A program made the position numbers and the translations under genes. Shown piece by piece: positions 53,649-63,337 of a stretch of 64,000 nucleotides of DNA. The notes beneath the pieces were generated by a model. The model saw only the letters and a list, made by a program, of their open reading frames with translations. It had not been told where the DNA came from and made no database searches. Origin of the DNA: Rhizobium leguminosarum bv. trifolii WSM1325 (GTDB lineage: Bacteria > Pseudomonadota > Alphaproteobacteria > Rhizobiales > Rhizobiaceae); contig CP001622.1 in assembly GCA_000023185.1 (NCBI GenBank), positions 3,162,001-3,226,000 of the forward strand, given 5' to 3'. The stretch's first letter is position 1. Each line of letters opens with the position of its first letter.

Positions 53649-54800
53649 ATGAAAAAAGCCGTTATTTATGTGGAAAAATTTTTGCCTGCCAGCCAGGCAT
53701 TTGTTCTCAACCAGGCGGTAGCGTTTCGTTCTTTCGAAGCTGAAATTCTTGCCGGCTCGCGAATTTCTTCGGCGCATACAAAAAAATCCACTGTTCCGGT
53801 TCATGACATCCGTCGGTCTCCCATTGCGCGGGCCGGTGAACTGCTACTGAAAATCCCGCAGATCGGCCTTCCCTTCCTCTTTCCTGCGATCGGCAAAGCC
53901 GATCTCGTTCACGCCCATTTTGGCAAGAACGGGTATGTCATCGGCCCGTTGGCCCGGGCCGCCGGCAAGCCGCTGATCACGACCTTCCACGGCTTCGACG
54001 CCACCTATCGCGGCGACCCGAAAAAGCCGGGCGGCTTCAATCAGGTGCGCTTCTTCGCCAAGGGCCGGAACGAGATGGCCGGCTGGAACAGTTGGAACAT
54101 CGCCGTTTCCGATTTCATCCGAGATCGGCTGCTGGCACTCGGCTTTCCGGCCGAACGCGTCTATCGCCATCATATCGGCATCGATCTCGATCTCTTCAAA
54201 ATGGAGCCTCGTCCACGAAAAAAAGGGCGCGTGGTTTCAATTGCCCGCTTCGTCGACTATAAGGGCCATCGTTTCATGATCGATGCGCTTTCACGTGTGG
54301 CCGCCGCCGGCACTCCGGTCGAATTCGTCATGGTCGGCCAGGGTCCCTTGAAGGAGGAAATCGAAGCACTGGCGCGTCGTTCCTTGCCAAGCGTCACGAT
54401 CCATGAAAATCTGTCGCAGACTGAGATAAGAGATCTGCTCGCCAGTGCGGAGCTTTATCTCCATGGAAGCGTGACCCTCGACAATGGTCACGCCGAAGCT
54501 TTCGGCCTCGCAAATCTCGAGGCGGAAGCCGTCGGTACTCCGGTCGTCGCATTTCGCTCGGGAGGCGTCGGCGAAGCGATCGAAGAGGGGAAAACTGGTT
54601 ATCTCGTGGAGGAGCGGGATGTCGCAGGAATGGCGGAGGCGGTCGGAAGACTGCTCAACGACCAGGCTCTGTGGACAGCCTTTAGCGCGCGGGCACCGCT
54701 TCTGGTGGCCGAACGCTTCGACTTACGTCGTCAGACGGGGACGCTCGAGGACTATTACAGTTCCGTGCTAGACGAATTTTCCAGCCGGGGTCGGACTTGA
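53649..54800 (+). CDS. GT4-family glycosyltransferase of the exopolysaccharide cluster
   Basis: 383 residues, GT-B fold. The N-terminal half has LVHAHFGKNGYVIGPLARAA and LITTFHGFDATYRGDP. The C-terminal half has VVSIARFVDYKGHRFMIDAL, VMVGQGPLKEEIEAL and the E-x7-E donor motif in AEAFGLANLEAEAVGTPVVA. GT4 enzymes are retaining transferases using nucleotide sugars. The position fits the gene called pssV in related clusters, but I am not sure of that name. The TGA overlaps the next ATG by one base, so expression is coupled. Confidence 0.85.
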   Translation: MKKAVIYVEKFLPASQAFVLNQAVAFRSFEAEILAGSRISSAHTKKSTVPVHDIRRSPIARAGELLLKIPQIGLPFLFPAIGKADLVHAHFGKNGYVIGPLARAAGKPLITTFHGFDATYRGDPKKPGGFNQVRFFAKGRNEMAGWNSWNIAVSDFIRDRLLALGFPAERVYRHHIGIDLDLFKMEPRPRKKGRVVSIARFVDYKGHRFMIDALSRVAAAGTPVEFVMVGQGPLKEEIEALARRSLPSVTIHENLSQTEIRDLLASAELYLHGSVTLDNGHAEAFGLANLEAEAVGTPVVAFRSGGVGEAIEEGKTGYLVEERDVAGMAEAVGRLLNDQALWTAFSARAPLLVAERFDLRRQTGTLEDYYSSVLDEFSSRGRT

Positions 54801-55306
54801 TGGTGCAGACAGGAAAAAAGCCGAAGTGGGGACTGAATGTATTTCGGCCACTGCGGAACGGATTTGTGAAGGCCAAGTGGCTCTACTATACGAAATTCTG
54901 GGGAATGGACATCGATCCGACGGCCAGCTTTTCCTTGAGCGTGCGTTTCGACAAGACCAACCCGAAGGGATTGCATATCGGCGCGGAAACTTATGTCGCC
55001 TTTGAGGCGGCGATTCTGACCCACGATCTCACGCGCGGGCTCTATCTTCACACGAGGATCGGCAAGCGCTGCTTTATCGGCGCCCGCAGCATCATTCTGC
55101 CCGGCGTCGAGATCGGCGACGAATGCGTCATCGGCTCGGGCTCGGTGGTGACCAAGAGCGTGCCGCCGCGCTCGCTCGTCGCGGGCAATCCGGCAAAGAT
55201 AATCCGCAGCGACATCAAGATCATTTCGCGTTACGGACGCATGGCACGCGAAGACGAGACGGTCTCGCAGATCGTGACGCACTTGCCGACTGGAGAAGCA
55301 CGATGA
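54800..55306 (+). CDS. Hexapeptide-repeat acyltransferase, probable exopolysaccharide O-acetyltransferase
   Basis: 168 residues. The second half is a left-handed beta-helix of hexapeptide repeats: [40 protein letters not shown] and [16 protein letters not shown], the usual LbH/CysE-like acetyltransferase end. It probably adds acetyl groups to the exopolysaccharide subunit in the cytosol using acetyl-CoA (a pssR-like role). The ATG at 54800 shares its base with the previous stop, and its own stop overlaps the next ATG by 4 bases. Confidence 0.85.
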   Translation: MVQTGKKPKWGLNVFRPLRNGFVKAKWLYYTKFWGMDIDPTASFSLSVRFDKTNPKGLHIGAETYVAFEAAILTHDLTRGLYLHTRIGKRCFIGARSIILPGVEIGDECVIGSGSVVTKSVPPRSLVAGNPAKIIRSDIKIISRYGRMAREDETVSQIVTHLPTGEAR

Positions 55307-56205
55307 AGATGTTTGCCTACCGGGGGAAACACGAGAATTTTGGCGACGAACTGAACCATTGGCTCTGGGAGCGTCTGCTGCCCGGCTTCTTCGATGACGA
55401 CGAAGGTCAGCTCTTTCTCGGCATCGGCTCGATCCTCTACGACAATTTCGACCCGAACATGCAAAAGATTGTCTTTGGCTCGGGTTATGGCGGCTACACC
55501 AACCCGCCGAAAGTCGATCGCAACTGGACGTTTTATTTCGTGCGCGGAAAGAAGACAGCCGAAATCCTCGGCATCGATCCGAGCTACGCCATCGGCGATT
55601 CGGGCATCCTCACGCGCAGCTGCTGGGATGCGAAAAGCATCGAGAAGCGTTATCCGGTCTCCTTCATGCCGCATTACGAAAGCGCCATGTACGGCAGCTG
55701 GGATAAGGCCTGCGAACTCGCAGGCATACACTATATCGATCCGCGCTGGCCGGTGGAAAAGGTTCTGACCGAAATCAGCGCATCGCATAAAGTGGTGTCC
55801 GAGGCGATGCATGGCTGCATCATCTCAGACGCGCTGCGCGTTCCCTGGCGGGCTATCCGGCCGATCGCGCCGGGGAATCGAGCCAAATGGTACGATTGGG
55901 CAAGTGCGCTTGATCTCGAGATCGACTTCGACGCGATTGGCCCGTCAAACCTCGTCGAAGCAGGAGCGTCACTGGTACGGAAAAACACCTACCTTTTGAA
56001 GAACATAACGTTCCGCCACCGCCGCATCCGTCAGCTCACTGGCAATTATGTCTTCGGGTCGACGGTCAAGACGCTGCAGCGGGTGGCGGAGAAACCAGGA
56101 CAGCTGAGTTCCGACGAGTCCATGATAAATGCGCACAACAGAATGCTGCTGGAGCTGGATCGGCTGAAGCAGGATTTTTCCAAGAAAACGGCAAGCGTCT
56201 TGTGA
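55303..56205 (+). CDS. Polysaccharide pyruvyl transferase
   Basis: 300 residues from ATG 55303 (ATGA overlap with the previous stop). Family marks: [20 protein letters not shown] near the start, [22 protein letters not shown], the radical-free acceptor part [27 protein letters not shown] and [20 protein letters not shown] with its conserved His. The enzyme adds a ketal pyruvate from phosphoenolpyruvate to a sugar of the repeat unit; R. leguminosarum EPS has two pyruvylated residues and this window has two such genes (also 57891-58895). PssM is the likely counterpart. Confidence 0.85.
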   Translation: MKMFAYRGKHENFGDELNHWLWERLLPGFFDDDEGQLFLGIGSILYDNFDPNMQKIVFGSGYGGYTNPPKVDRNWTFYFVRGKKTAEILGIDPSYAIGDSGILTRSCWDAKSIEKRYPVSFMPHYESAMYGSWDKACELAGIHYIDPRWPVEKVLTEISASHKVVSEAMHGCIISDALRVPWRAIRPIAPGNRAKWYDWASALDLEIDFDAIGPSNLVEAGASLVRKNTYLLKNITFRHRRIRQLTGNYVFGSTVKTLQRVAEKPGQLSSDESMINAHNRMLLELDRLKQDFSKKTASVL

Positions 56206-56356
56206 TGATGCAAACCGGATTCATGACGAGGCGATAAGGCATGATCCTTTCAAACTCCACCAACACTCCCTCCTCCCGCAAGGGGGGCAAGCACTTTGGA
56301 TGGGCGCTCGGCCCGCTTAGACGGTCAGTATCCTTGACGTGCGGAGCCGTTCGACC

Positions 56357-57859
56357 ATGAGCAGTGTTACCGATCGACTGATTCAAGGCAGCATGTGGCT
56401 GAGCCTATCCCGCGCCATCGTCAACGGGCTCTCGGCGCTCAGCACCTTCGTTCTCGCCTGGTACCTCGCACCGGCCGACTTCGGTCTCGTTGCCATTGCA
56501 ACGACGATCCAGGTCATCTTGAGCTCCGTCACCGAACTCTCACTCAACCAGGCGCTCATTCGTCACGAGGCGCCGAGCGAGGTTCATTTCAGTGCGGTTT
56601 GGACGTTGAGCGTCACAAGAAGTGCGATCTTGGCGTTGCTGTTTGCCGCCAGTGCCTATCCAATAGCCGAATTTTATAACGAGCCCCGGCTGACAAGCGT
56701 CATGCTTGCTTTGAGTTTCAGCTTGCTCCTGAGTGGTCTCGCCAATCCGCGTCGCGTCATGCTCCAGCGTGATCTGATCTTCTGGCAAGAATTCGTTCTC
56801 AACGTGTCGCAAAAGCTGGTTGGCTTTGTCGTGACGGTGGCAATCGCTGCCATCTACCAGAGCTACTGGGCTCTCGTTCTTGGTACCCTCGCCTATCAGA
56901 TTACCAATATCATCGTTTCCTACACCGTCTTGCCATTCTGGCCACGGGTGACCTTCCGGCATGCACGAGAATTGTTTTCGTTCTCGCTCTGGCTGACGGC
57001 CGGACAGATCGTCAACACCCTGAACTGGCGGGTCGAGTATCTGTTAATTGGCAAGATGCTGGGCGCCACGCAGCTCGGCCATTATACCGTCGGCAACACC
57101 CTTTCGACTCTGCCGACGCGCGAGGCGACGGCGCCGTTGAACCAGACGATTTACCCGGGCTTTTCGAAAGTCCGCAACGACCCGGTCCGGCTTGTCGCCG
57201 CCTATCAGCGTGCACAGGCGCTTCTGGCGGCGGTGGCGCTTCCGGCCGGAATCGGGATGGCAGTCGTAGCTGATCCGATGATGCGGCTTGCCTTGGGGGA
57301 AAAGTGGGTTCCCGCCATCTTCATCGTACAGGCACTCGCATCGGTTTTCGCTCTGCAGACCCTCGGTTCGCTCGTCCAACCGCTGGGCATGGCAAAGGGC
57401 CATACCAAGATGCTGTTCATCCGCGACACGCAGATGCTGGTGGTCCGCGTGCCCATCATCATCGCCGGTCTGATGATGGCCGGGCTTCCGGGCGTCGTTT
57501 ATGCCCGCGTGTTGACGGGTCTGATTTCCACCGTAGTCAACATGCTTCTGGTCAAGCGCTTGATCAATCTGCCATTCTTCCAGCAGCTCGCGGCAAACTT
57601 CCGCGCGCTTGCCAGCGTTGCCTTGATGGCTGCCGGCGTCTGGGGATTGTCGCATCTTCTGAACACCCCTACCGACAAGCTGGCGCTGGCACTCCACCTG
57701 GCCATCCTCGTCGTCACCGGCGGCATTCTCTATCTCGGTTCCAGCTTTGTCCTTTGGCTCGCGATGAAGAAGCCAAATGGCCCGGAAACCGAAGTTCAGC
57801 GTATCTTTGTCAAGTTCCTGTCAAAAGCCAAACGTATGGCCGTACCCAAGTCGGCCTAA
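56357..57859 (+). CDS. pssL: Wzx-type polysaccharide flippase
   Basis: 500 residues from ATG 56357, with GGAG at 56343-56346; an earlier in-frame codon at 56339 is less likely. Twelve or more membrane helices of the MOP/PST family: MWLSLSRAIVNGLSALSTFV, YLAPADFGLVAIATTIQVIL, NPRRVMLQRDLIFWQEFVLN and LGHYTVGNTLSTLPTREATA. It flips undecaprenyl-linked repeat units across the inner membrane for Wzy-type polymerisation. Order before pssK and the GT2 genes matches pssL in R. leguminosarum as I recall it. The cluster's polymerase gene is not in the window. Confidence 0.85.
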   Translation: MSSVTDRLIQGSMWLSLSRAIVNGLSALSTFVLAWYLAPADFGLVAIATTIQVILSSVTELSLNQALIRHEAPSEVHFSAVWTLSVTRSAILALLFAASAYPIAEFYNEPRLTSVMLALSFSLLLSGLANPRRVMLQRDLIFWQEFVLNVSQKLVGFVVTVAIAAIYQSYWALVLGTLAYQITNIIVSYTVLPFWPRVTFRHARELFSFSLWLTAGQIVNTLNWRVEYLLIGKMLGATQLGHYTVGNTLSTLPTREATAPLNQTIYPGFSKVRNDPVRLVAAYQRAQALLAAVALPAGIGMAVVADPMMRLALGEKWVPAIFIVQALASVFALQTLGSLVQPLGMAKGHTKMLFIRDTQMLVVRVPIIIAGLMMAGLPGVVYARVLTGLISTVVNMLLVKRLINLPFFQQLAANFRALASVALMAAGVWGLSHLLNTPTDKLALALHLAILVVTGGILYLGSSFVLWLAMKKPNGPETEVQRIFVKFLSKAKRMAVPKSA

Positions 57860-57890
57860 AAGCTAAACGAACATCAACAAGCGAGGCAGA

Positions 57891-58895
57891 ATGACCAGCC
57901 AATCCAGAACGGAGCTGATCGCAAAACTTAATGGTATGATCCACGATTGCCTGAAAGACTATGTCTCACGCGATGAACCGCTTGCGATCCTCGATTTTCC
58001 CGACATCCGCAATTGCGGCGACTCCGCAATCTGGATGGGCGAAATGGCCTATCTGAAGGATCGCTTCGGCAAACGCCCGGACTATGTTTCGAGAACGACG
58101 GACTTCTCCGCAGATGAGCTGAAAAAGCGCGTGCCGACCGGTCCGATTTTCATTCATGGTGGCGGCAATTTCGGCGACATCTGGGTTTCCCACCAGGATT
58201 TCCGCGAAGCCATCATGGAGCGTTTCCCGGATCGGCAGATCGTCCAGTTTCCGCAGTCTATTCACTACAGTTCACCTGAGCGCATCGAGCAATCCGCACG
58301 CGCAATCGCGCGTCATAAGAATTTCGTGCTGCTCGTGCGCGACGAAGAATCGAAGGAATTTTCCGAGAAGCACTTCGACTGCACCGTACGGCTATGCCCC
58401 GACATGGCCTTCGCCATCGGGCCGCTGCCGGACAGGGCAACGCAGATTTCCGTCCTCGCCATGCTGCGAGAGGATGCGGAACGGGTTGGCGGCACCGATC
58501 GCAAGATCCCTTCTGATATTCCTGTGGAGGACTGGATCACCGAGTCGAAACGCAAGGTTGATATCGCCAAGAAATTGGGGGCAGCTTCGGCTTTCCTGGC
58601 ACTGAAGCCGAGCGAAGTGGCATTGCGCAAGCTGGACGCGGCGGCGCACAACCGCTTCGAGCGCGGCATCAGCCAGATTTCACGCGCCCGCGCCATCGTC
58701 ACCGATCGCCTGCACGTTCATATCTGCTCGCTGCTGCTTGGTCGGCCGCATGCCGTATTGGACAACAGCTACGGAAAGATCCGCCGCTTCATGAATGCCT
58801 TCTCCGGCGGGACGGACCTTTCTTACAAGGCAACGTCGCTTGAAGATGGAATCGAATGGGCGCGTCACCAGGCCGGGCAAGGAGCTCGCGGATGA
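57891..58895 (+). CDS. pssK: Polysaccharide pyruvyl transferase (PssK-like)
   Basis: 334 residues. FPDIRNCGDSAIWMGEMAYL, PIFIHGGGNFGDIWVSHQDF and VQFPQSIHYSS are the pyruvyl transferase marks, and ISQISRARAIVTDRLHVHIC followed by LLLGRPHAVLDNSYGKIRRF is the C-terminal PEP-side block with its conserved His. It transfers pyruvate to a sugar of the exopolysaccharide subunit. It begins 31 bases after the flippase gene. The sequence differs strongly from the 300-residue homologue at 55303, consistent with a different acceptor. Confidence 0.85.
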   Translation: MTSQSRTELIAKLNGMIHDCLKDYVSRDEPLAILDFPDIRNCGDSAIWMGEMAYLKDRFGKRPDYVSRTTDFSADELKKRVPTGPIFIHGGGNFGDIWVSHQDFREAIMERFPDRQIVQFPQSIHYSSPERIEQSARAIARHKNFVLLVRDEESKEFSEKHFDCTVRLCPDMAFAIGPLPDRATQISVLAMLREDAERVGGTDRKIPSDIPVEDWITESKRKVDIAKKLGAASAFLALKPSEVALRKLDAAAHNRFERGISQISRARAIVTDRLHVHICSLLLGRPHAVLDNSYGKIRRFMNAFSGGTDLSYKATSLEDGIEWARHQAGQGARG

Positions 58896-58934
58896 CTGAG
58901 ACGCTGCGCGCTTGCAGGATCAGGAGGTAATCCG

Positions 58935-59756
58935 ATGACCCTTGTCACCTTCATTATCCCGGTTAGACATCAGGACAATGCCCGCGACTGGAGCAGGCTG
59001 AAGGCAAATCTGACCCAGACCGTGGCCTCAATTTCCAACCAGACCAATGGGGACTGGCGTGGCATCATCGTGGCCAACGAAGGCGCCGATCTGCCAGACC
59101 TGCCGGAAAAATTCTCTGCCGTGCGTGTCACCTTTCCGCCGAACGACCTGCATGAGCTTGGAAAGGGCAGCAAGGAAGACTTCCTTGATGCCTTCCGGGC
59201 AGACAAAGGCCGTCGCGTTCTAAGTGGCATGTTGACCGCCACCGACAGTCGCTTCTTCATGATTGTCGATGACGACGATTTTGTCAGCTCTCGGATCGTT
59301 CAACACGTGTCCGAGAATCGAAACGCCAACGGATGGACGATCGACCATGGTTATATCTGGGACGATGGCGGTAGTTTCCTGTTTGGCCACGACGACTTCA
59401 GTCATCTTTGCGGTACCTCGTTGATTATTCGCGCCGATCTCTACCAACTGCCGACCCGGTTTGAAGATGCTTCGCTCGACTGGATCAAGTCGATGCTGGG
59501 CAGCCACGTCCGCATAGCGGATATTCTTGCGCAACGGGGAGCACCGCTCACGCAGCTTCCCTTTCGCGGGGCGGTCTATCGGGTCGCCCATGGCGGATCG
59601 CATAGTCAGGCACCGAGCCTGCTGCGGCAGTATTTCCTCAACCGCGGCGTACTCACCAAACCGCGGCGGTGGTTGCGCAATCTTCGTAAGCTGAGGGTAG
59701 TCGGCGAGGGTCACAGGCGCGAGTTTTTCGGCAAGACACGGTCGAACCCCGCGTAA
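58935..59756 (+). CDS. Glycosyltransferase, GT2-like (PssJ-position)
   Basis: 273 residues. The N-terminus LVTFIIPVRHQDNARDW and the metal motif in FFMIVDDDDFVSSR fit a GT-A fold, but the family match is looser than for its neighbours; GSFLFGHDDFSHLCGTSLII and RGAVYRVAHGGSHSQAPS form the acceptor side. The location next to pssK matches pssJ, described as a galactosyltransferase, which I take as a likely but unproved identity. The ribosome site is CAGGAGG just before ATG 58935. Confidence 0.75.
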   Translation: MTLVTFIIPVRHQDNARDWSRLKANLTQTVASISNQTNGDWRGIIVANEGADLPDLPEKFSAVRVTFPPNDLHELGKGSKEDFLDAFRADKGRRVLSGMLTATDSRFFMIVDDDDFVSSRIVQHVSENRNANGWTIDHGYIWDDGGSFLFGHDDFSHLCGTSLIIRADLYQLPTRFEDASLDWIKSMLGSHVRIADILAQRGAPLTQLPFRGAVYRVAHGGSHSQAPSLLRQYFLNRGVLTKPRRWLRNLRKLRVVGEGHRREFFGKTRSNPA

Positions 59757-59837
59757 GAGCCGATCGTTCGAACATCGCACAGGCAGTCAAAATATGAAGC
59801 TTTTCTCTTTCGACTTCACCAAGAGGGTTGGTAACTG

Positions 59838-60782
59838 ATGTCGGATCTATTCGTCAGCGTGCTCTTTGCATCTTACAATGGCGCCAGCCGCCGGCTGCGC
59901 CACACTTTGGATTCCTTGGTGCGCCAGGAGCTTCCCCACGATCGATGGGAATTGATTGCTGTCGACAACAATAGCAATGACGATACGTTTGATCTTTTGA
60001 AATCGTACAGCGAGAAGCTTCCCATCACCATCCTGCAGCAGCGCAAGCCCGGAAAATCCGGCGCGCTGAATTTTGCTTTGGATCGGGTCAAGGGCGATCT
60101 CGTTGTCTTTACGGACGACGACATCCGCGCGGAACCCAACTGGCTGCAGGCGATCGTCGACTGCGCCATCGCCCATCCGGGTTATGGCGTGTTCGGAGGC
60201 AGAATCGTCCCCGATTGGGAAAAGGAGCCGAAGGGCCGCTTTATCGATTGGATTCCCATGGGATCCACGTTTGCGATCGTCGATGAAACGCAAAGCGGAC
60301 CGTGTGACCCGACGAAAGTCTGGGGTCCCAACACGATCATTCGGCGAGAGTTGCTCGGAACGAGCGTCCGCTACCGGGAAGATATCGGCCCTCTTCCAGG
60401 AAAGATATTTGCCATGGGCGAAGATGCGGAAATCATCATTCGTCTGGCCGCAAATGGCGCCAAATCCTATCGATGCGCAGAGGCCGTGGTTCATCACTGG
60501 ATACCGGCATCAAGTGTCACCGAGGATTGGGTACAGAAGCGAGGTGAACGGCTTGGCTATGGCATGCCGGCGCTTTTTCCCGACGAGGTGCCTGCAGGGG
60601 TGAGGCTGAGCGGAGTTCCGCTACCGATCTGGATCGAAAGCGCGCAGTGGGCATTTCGGGCAGCCATGCTCTATCTCTTGCCGCAATCGAAGAAGCGTTT
60701 CTGGGCTATCTGGAAATATTACTACATGCGTGGATATCGTGCTGGAATTCGCCGATATGCGCCCCAGACGCTCGCGCGGTGA
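59838..60782 (+). CDS. GT2 glycosyltransferase (PssI-position)
   Basis: 314 residues. SVLFASYNGASRRLRHTLDS, LIAVDNNSNDDTFDLL, GKSGALNFALDRVKGDLVVF, the metal motif TDDDIRAEPNW and the FAMGEDAEIIIRLAANGAKS acceptor loop make a clear GT2 enzyme. A C-terminal hydrophobic/basic stretch (SAQWAFRAAMLYLLPQSKKR) may bind the membrane. It adds a sugar to the lipid-linked repeat unit. It starts 81 bases after the previous gene, with AGAGGG at 59822-59827. Confidence 0.85.
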   Translation: MSDLFVSVLFASYNGASRRLRHTLDSLVRQELPHDRWELIAVDNNSNDDTFDLLKSYSEKLPITILQQRKPGKSGALNFALDRVKGDLVVFTDDDIRAEPNWLQAIVDCAIAHPGYGVFGGRIVPDWEKEPKGRFIDWIPMGSTFAIVDETQSGPCDPTKVWGPNTIIRRELLGTSVRYREDIGPLPGKIFAMGEDAEIIIRLAANGAKSYRCAEAVVHHWIPASSVTEDWVQKRGERLGYGMPALFPDEVPAGVRLSGVPLPIWIESAQWAFRAAMLYLLPQSKKRFWAIWKYYYMRGYRAGIRRYAPQTLAR

Positions 60783-60806
60783 TCGATTGGCCCAGGAGGC
60801 AGTAAT

Positions 60807-61691
60807 TTGAAACTCTCGGTGCTCGTCAACAATTTCAATTATGGTCGCTTTTTGCGTCCATGCATCGACAGCGTTTTGTCGCAGGCCTATCCCGACTTCG
60901 AAGTGGTGGTGGTCGACGACGGATCGACGGACGATTCCCGTGAGATCCTTGCCTCCTACGGGGAACAGATCCTGACGGTGTTGAAGGAAAATGGTGGCCA
61001 GGCCTCGAGCTTCAATGCGGGTTTTGCGGCCGCAAGCGGCGATATCCTCTTTCTCCTCGATGCCGATGATGCATTTTTGCCGGGCAAACTCGCTCGTATC
61101 GCCGAGATCTACGATCGCAACGAAATCGACTGGTGCTTCGACCGGGTGACGACCGAGGAAAGCGACCAGCCTCCCGCAGAGCTGCAAGTGACGCTGTTCG
61201 ACAAGCGGGACACGCTTCGCAGGGGTGGCTTTCCCTCGCTTCCGGTTCCGACATCGGGCCTGAGCTTCCGCCGCAATCTGCTGTCCCAGATACTGCCGAT
61301 GTCCGTCGCGACAGACGTCGTCCTCAGCGACAATTATATCAAGTTTGCTGCTGCCTTTCTCGGCCGCGGCGCCATCGTCGAAACACCGCTGACGTTTCAG
61401 CGCATTCATGAGTCGAACCGCTACACCGGCACAAGCCGAGCAAAAATGCTGCGCCCGCGGATCATGATCGCGACAGGGCTGGAACTGGCACGCCGCTATG
61501 ATGGGCTGCAGGCACTAGGTAAGAGCCTGGTGGCCGGCGGAATTGCCGAAACGACGTCGCTGCTGAAGCTCCGGGGCGAAGCTCGCAATACGGTGGCTGG
61601 CGGTCCGTTCGGCGATGCTGCCGCGACCGAAGTGGCCTTGATGGCGGCGCGTAAGCGTTTGGGAAATATGCTGCGGAGAGGACAGTCATGA
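60807..61691 (+). CDS. GT2 glycosyltransferase (PssH-position)
   Basis: 294 residues. LSVLVNNFNYGRFLRPCIDS, VVVDDGSTDDSREILASYGE, NGGQASSFNAGFAAASGDIL and FLLDADDAFLPGKL form the GT-A core with the DADD metal motif. It begins with TTG at 60807 after CCAGGAGGC. Its stop overlaps the next start by 4 bases. Probably a glucosyltransferase of the exopolysaccharide subunit, going by the composition of known R. leguminosarum EPS (mostly glucose). Confidence 0.85.
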   Translation: MKLSVLVNNFNYGRFLRPCIDSVLSQAYPDFEVVVVDDGSTDDSREILASYGEQILTVLKENGGQASSFNAGFAAASGDILFLLDADDAFLPGKLARIAEIYDRNEIDWCFDRVTTEESDQPPAELQVTLFDKRDTLRRGGFPSLPVPTSGLSFRRNLLSQILPMSVATDVVLSDNYIKFAAAFLGRGAIVETPLTFQRIHESNRYTGTSRAKMLRPRIMIATGLELARRYDGLQALGKSLVAGGIAETTSLLKLRGEARNTVAGGPFGDAAATEVALMAARKRLGNMLRRGQS

Positions 61692-62668
61692 ATCAGCAAG
61701 AGACTTTTCCGCATTCATCCGTCAGCACAGAAGCAGGCGCCGCACCGCTGAAGATCGCCGTCGGCGTGCTGACCTATCGCCGCCTCGACGGGATTGCCAA
61801 GCTGCTTGACGTCATGACGCGCCAGGTCAGGCATCCGGGTCGCCCCTATCATCTTACCATGGTGATCGTGGATAATGATGCGGCCGGCAGTGCAAGGGCC
61901 ACGGTAGAGAGTTTTGGCCAAACAGGTGCCTACGACCTGATCTACGTCATCGAACAAAACCAGGGCATACCCTTTGCACGCAATCGCGCACTGGATTCGG
62001 CACCTCCCGGCACCGACCTCTTCTGCTTTCTCGACGATGACGAATGGCCGGTTGACGGCTGGCTGGATGCGATGCTGGAGACACGGGAGAAAAACCGCGC
62101 CGATTGCGTCTATGGCCCCGTCCAACCGGTCTATCCCGAAAACCCGCCGGAATATTTCATCAAGGCAAGGGTGTTCGAGCGCAAGAAGAACAAGGACGGT
62201 CAACGCATTTCTTATGCGGCATCGAACAACGTCATGTTCGACTATCCTCTGATCCGCTCATGGAATCTGCGTTTTGAAGAGAAGATGCGCTTCACCGGGG
62301 GCACGGATTACCTTTTCTTCAACCAAGCCATCCGCCGGGGCATGCAGGTCTTCTGGGCTGACAAGGCGCTTGTCCATGATATCGTTCCGGCTAGCCGGAT
62401 GACCTGGAAATGGGTATTGCAAAGACAATACCGCCTCGGCAATACCTTCGCAGTCAGCGAGGTCCTGCATGGCAACCTCAAGCGCCGGATCTATCGCGGC
62501 GCCTATGGCGCCTCGAGAGTTATGCTTGGGCTCTTCATGCTACCCTCGATCTTGATTTCACCCTATTGGGGCATGCGAGCCCTCACCCACGTTTTACGCG
62601 GCGCGGGCATGGTTAATGGGATTCTCGGACATGCATACCAGGAATACAAGCCCGATGCCGCTCTCTGA
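61688..62668 (+). CDS. pssC: GT2 glycosyltransferase next to pssD (PssC-like)
   Basis: 326 residues. LKIAVGVLTYRRLDGIAKLL, IVDNDAAGSARATVESF, NQGIPFARNRALDSAPPG and FCFLDDDEWPVDGWL give a GT2 core; FTGGTDYLFFNQAIRRG is the acceptor motif. A C-terminal membrane-touching segment is likely (VMLGLFMLPSILISPYWGMR). Its position before pssDE fits PssC, the second glucuronosyl step; that name is from gene order. It overlaps the previous gene by 4 bases. Confidence 0.75.
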   Translation: MNQQETFPHSSVSTEAGAAPLKIAVGVLTYRRLDGIAKLLDVMTRQVRHPGRPYHLTMVIVDNDAAGSARATVESFGQTGAYDLIYVIEQNQGIPFARNRALDSAPPGTDLFCFLDDDEWPVDGWLDAMLETREKNRADCVYGPVQPVYPENPPEYFIKARVFERKKNKDGQRISYAASNNVMFDYPLIRSWNLRFEEKMRFTGGTDYLFFNQAIRRGMQVFWADKALVHDIVPASRMTWKWVLQRQYRLGNTFAVSEVLHGNLKRRIYRGAYGASRVMLGLFMLPSILISPYWGMRALTHVLRGAGMVNGILGHAYQEYKPDAAL

Positions 62669-62878
62669 TATTGTTTGCGCCCGCGCCCTTGGAAGAGTTC
62701 TGACCCTTATTATCTTCCAGCTGAAACATCACAAGTGATTGGCTGTCCATGAACTTCAAGGCTTCAATCAACCGGGCCAAAAATGGTACACTTCTATTGA
62801 ACTATCGTGACACAATCGCTGTTCGAACAGAACGGCTTTCGCCCTTATCCATCGGTCAAATATAGGAGATGCCTGTCT

Positions 62879-63337
62879 ATGACTGAGAAAAAATTGAAGG
62901 TTCTCGCTGCCTCGTCGGGAGGCGGTCACTGGGAACAGCTGATGGCCATGCGCGGCGCATTCGAGGGCTGCGATATCGTCTTCGCAACGACCATCCCCGG
63001 ACTGCTTGCAAAATACGACATTCGGGGCGGACTAGTCCTTCCCGATTGCAGCCGCGACTCGATTGCCATGTCGATCCGGTGCTTTTTCACCGCCTTCTCC
63101 ATCGTCATCAAGCAGAGGCCCGACGTCATCATCTCGACCGGTGCCGCACCCGGCCTTTTTTGCCTGCTGGCCGGCAAATTGACGGGCAAGCGGACGATCT
63201 GGATCGATAGCGTCGCCAATGTCGAGAAGCTGTCCCTATCGGGTAAATTGGCCGGCCATATTGCGACGCTCTGGCTCACGCAATGGCAACATCTGTCGAG
63301 GCCGGATGGCCCCCATTACGCAGGAGCTGTCCTTTGA
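62879..63337 (+). CDS. pssD: PssD, Alg14-like subunit of the glucuronosyltransferase
   Basis: 152 residues from ATG 62879, with TAGGAG upstream; the frame is open to 62807 but the extension lacks likeness. LKVLAASSGGGHWEQLMAMR is the Alg14 N-terminus and ISTGAAPGLFCLLAGKLTGK the membrane-associated part. With PssE it forms a split GT1-type enzyme that adds glucuronic acid to undecaprenyl-diphosphate-glucose, the second step of the repeat unit. The stop overlaps the pssE start by 4 bases (TTGA). Confidence 0.92.
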   Translation: MTEKKLKVLAASSGGGHWEQLMAMRGAFEGCDIVFATTIPGLLAKYDIRGGLVLPDCSRDSIAMSIRCFFTAFSIVIKQRPDVIISTGAAPGLFCLLAGKLTGKRTIWIDSVANVEKLSLSGKLAGHIATLWLTQWQHLSRPDGPHYAGAVL

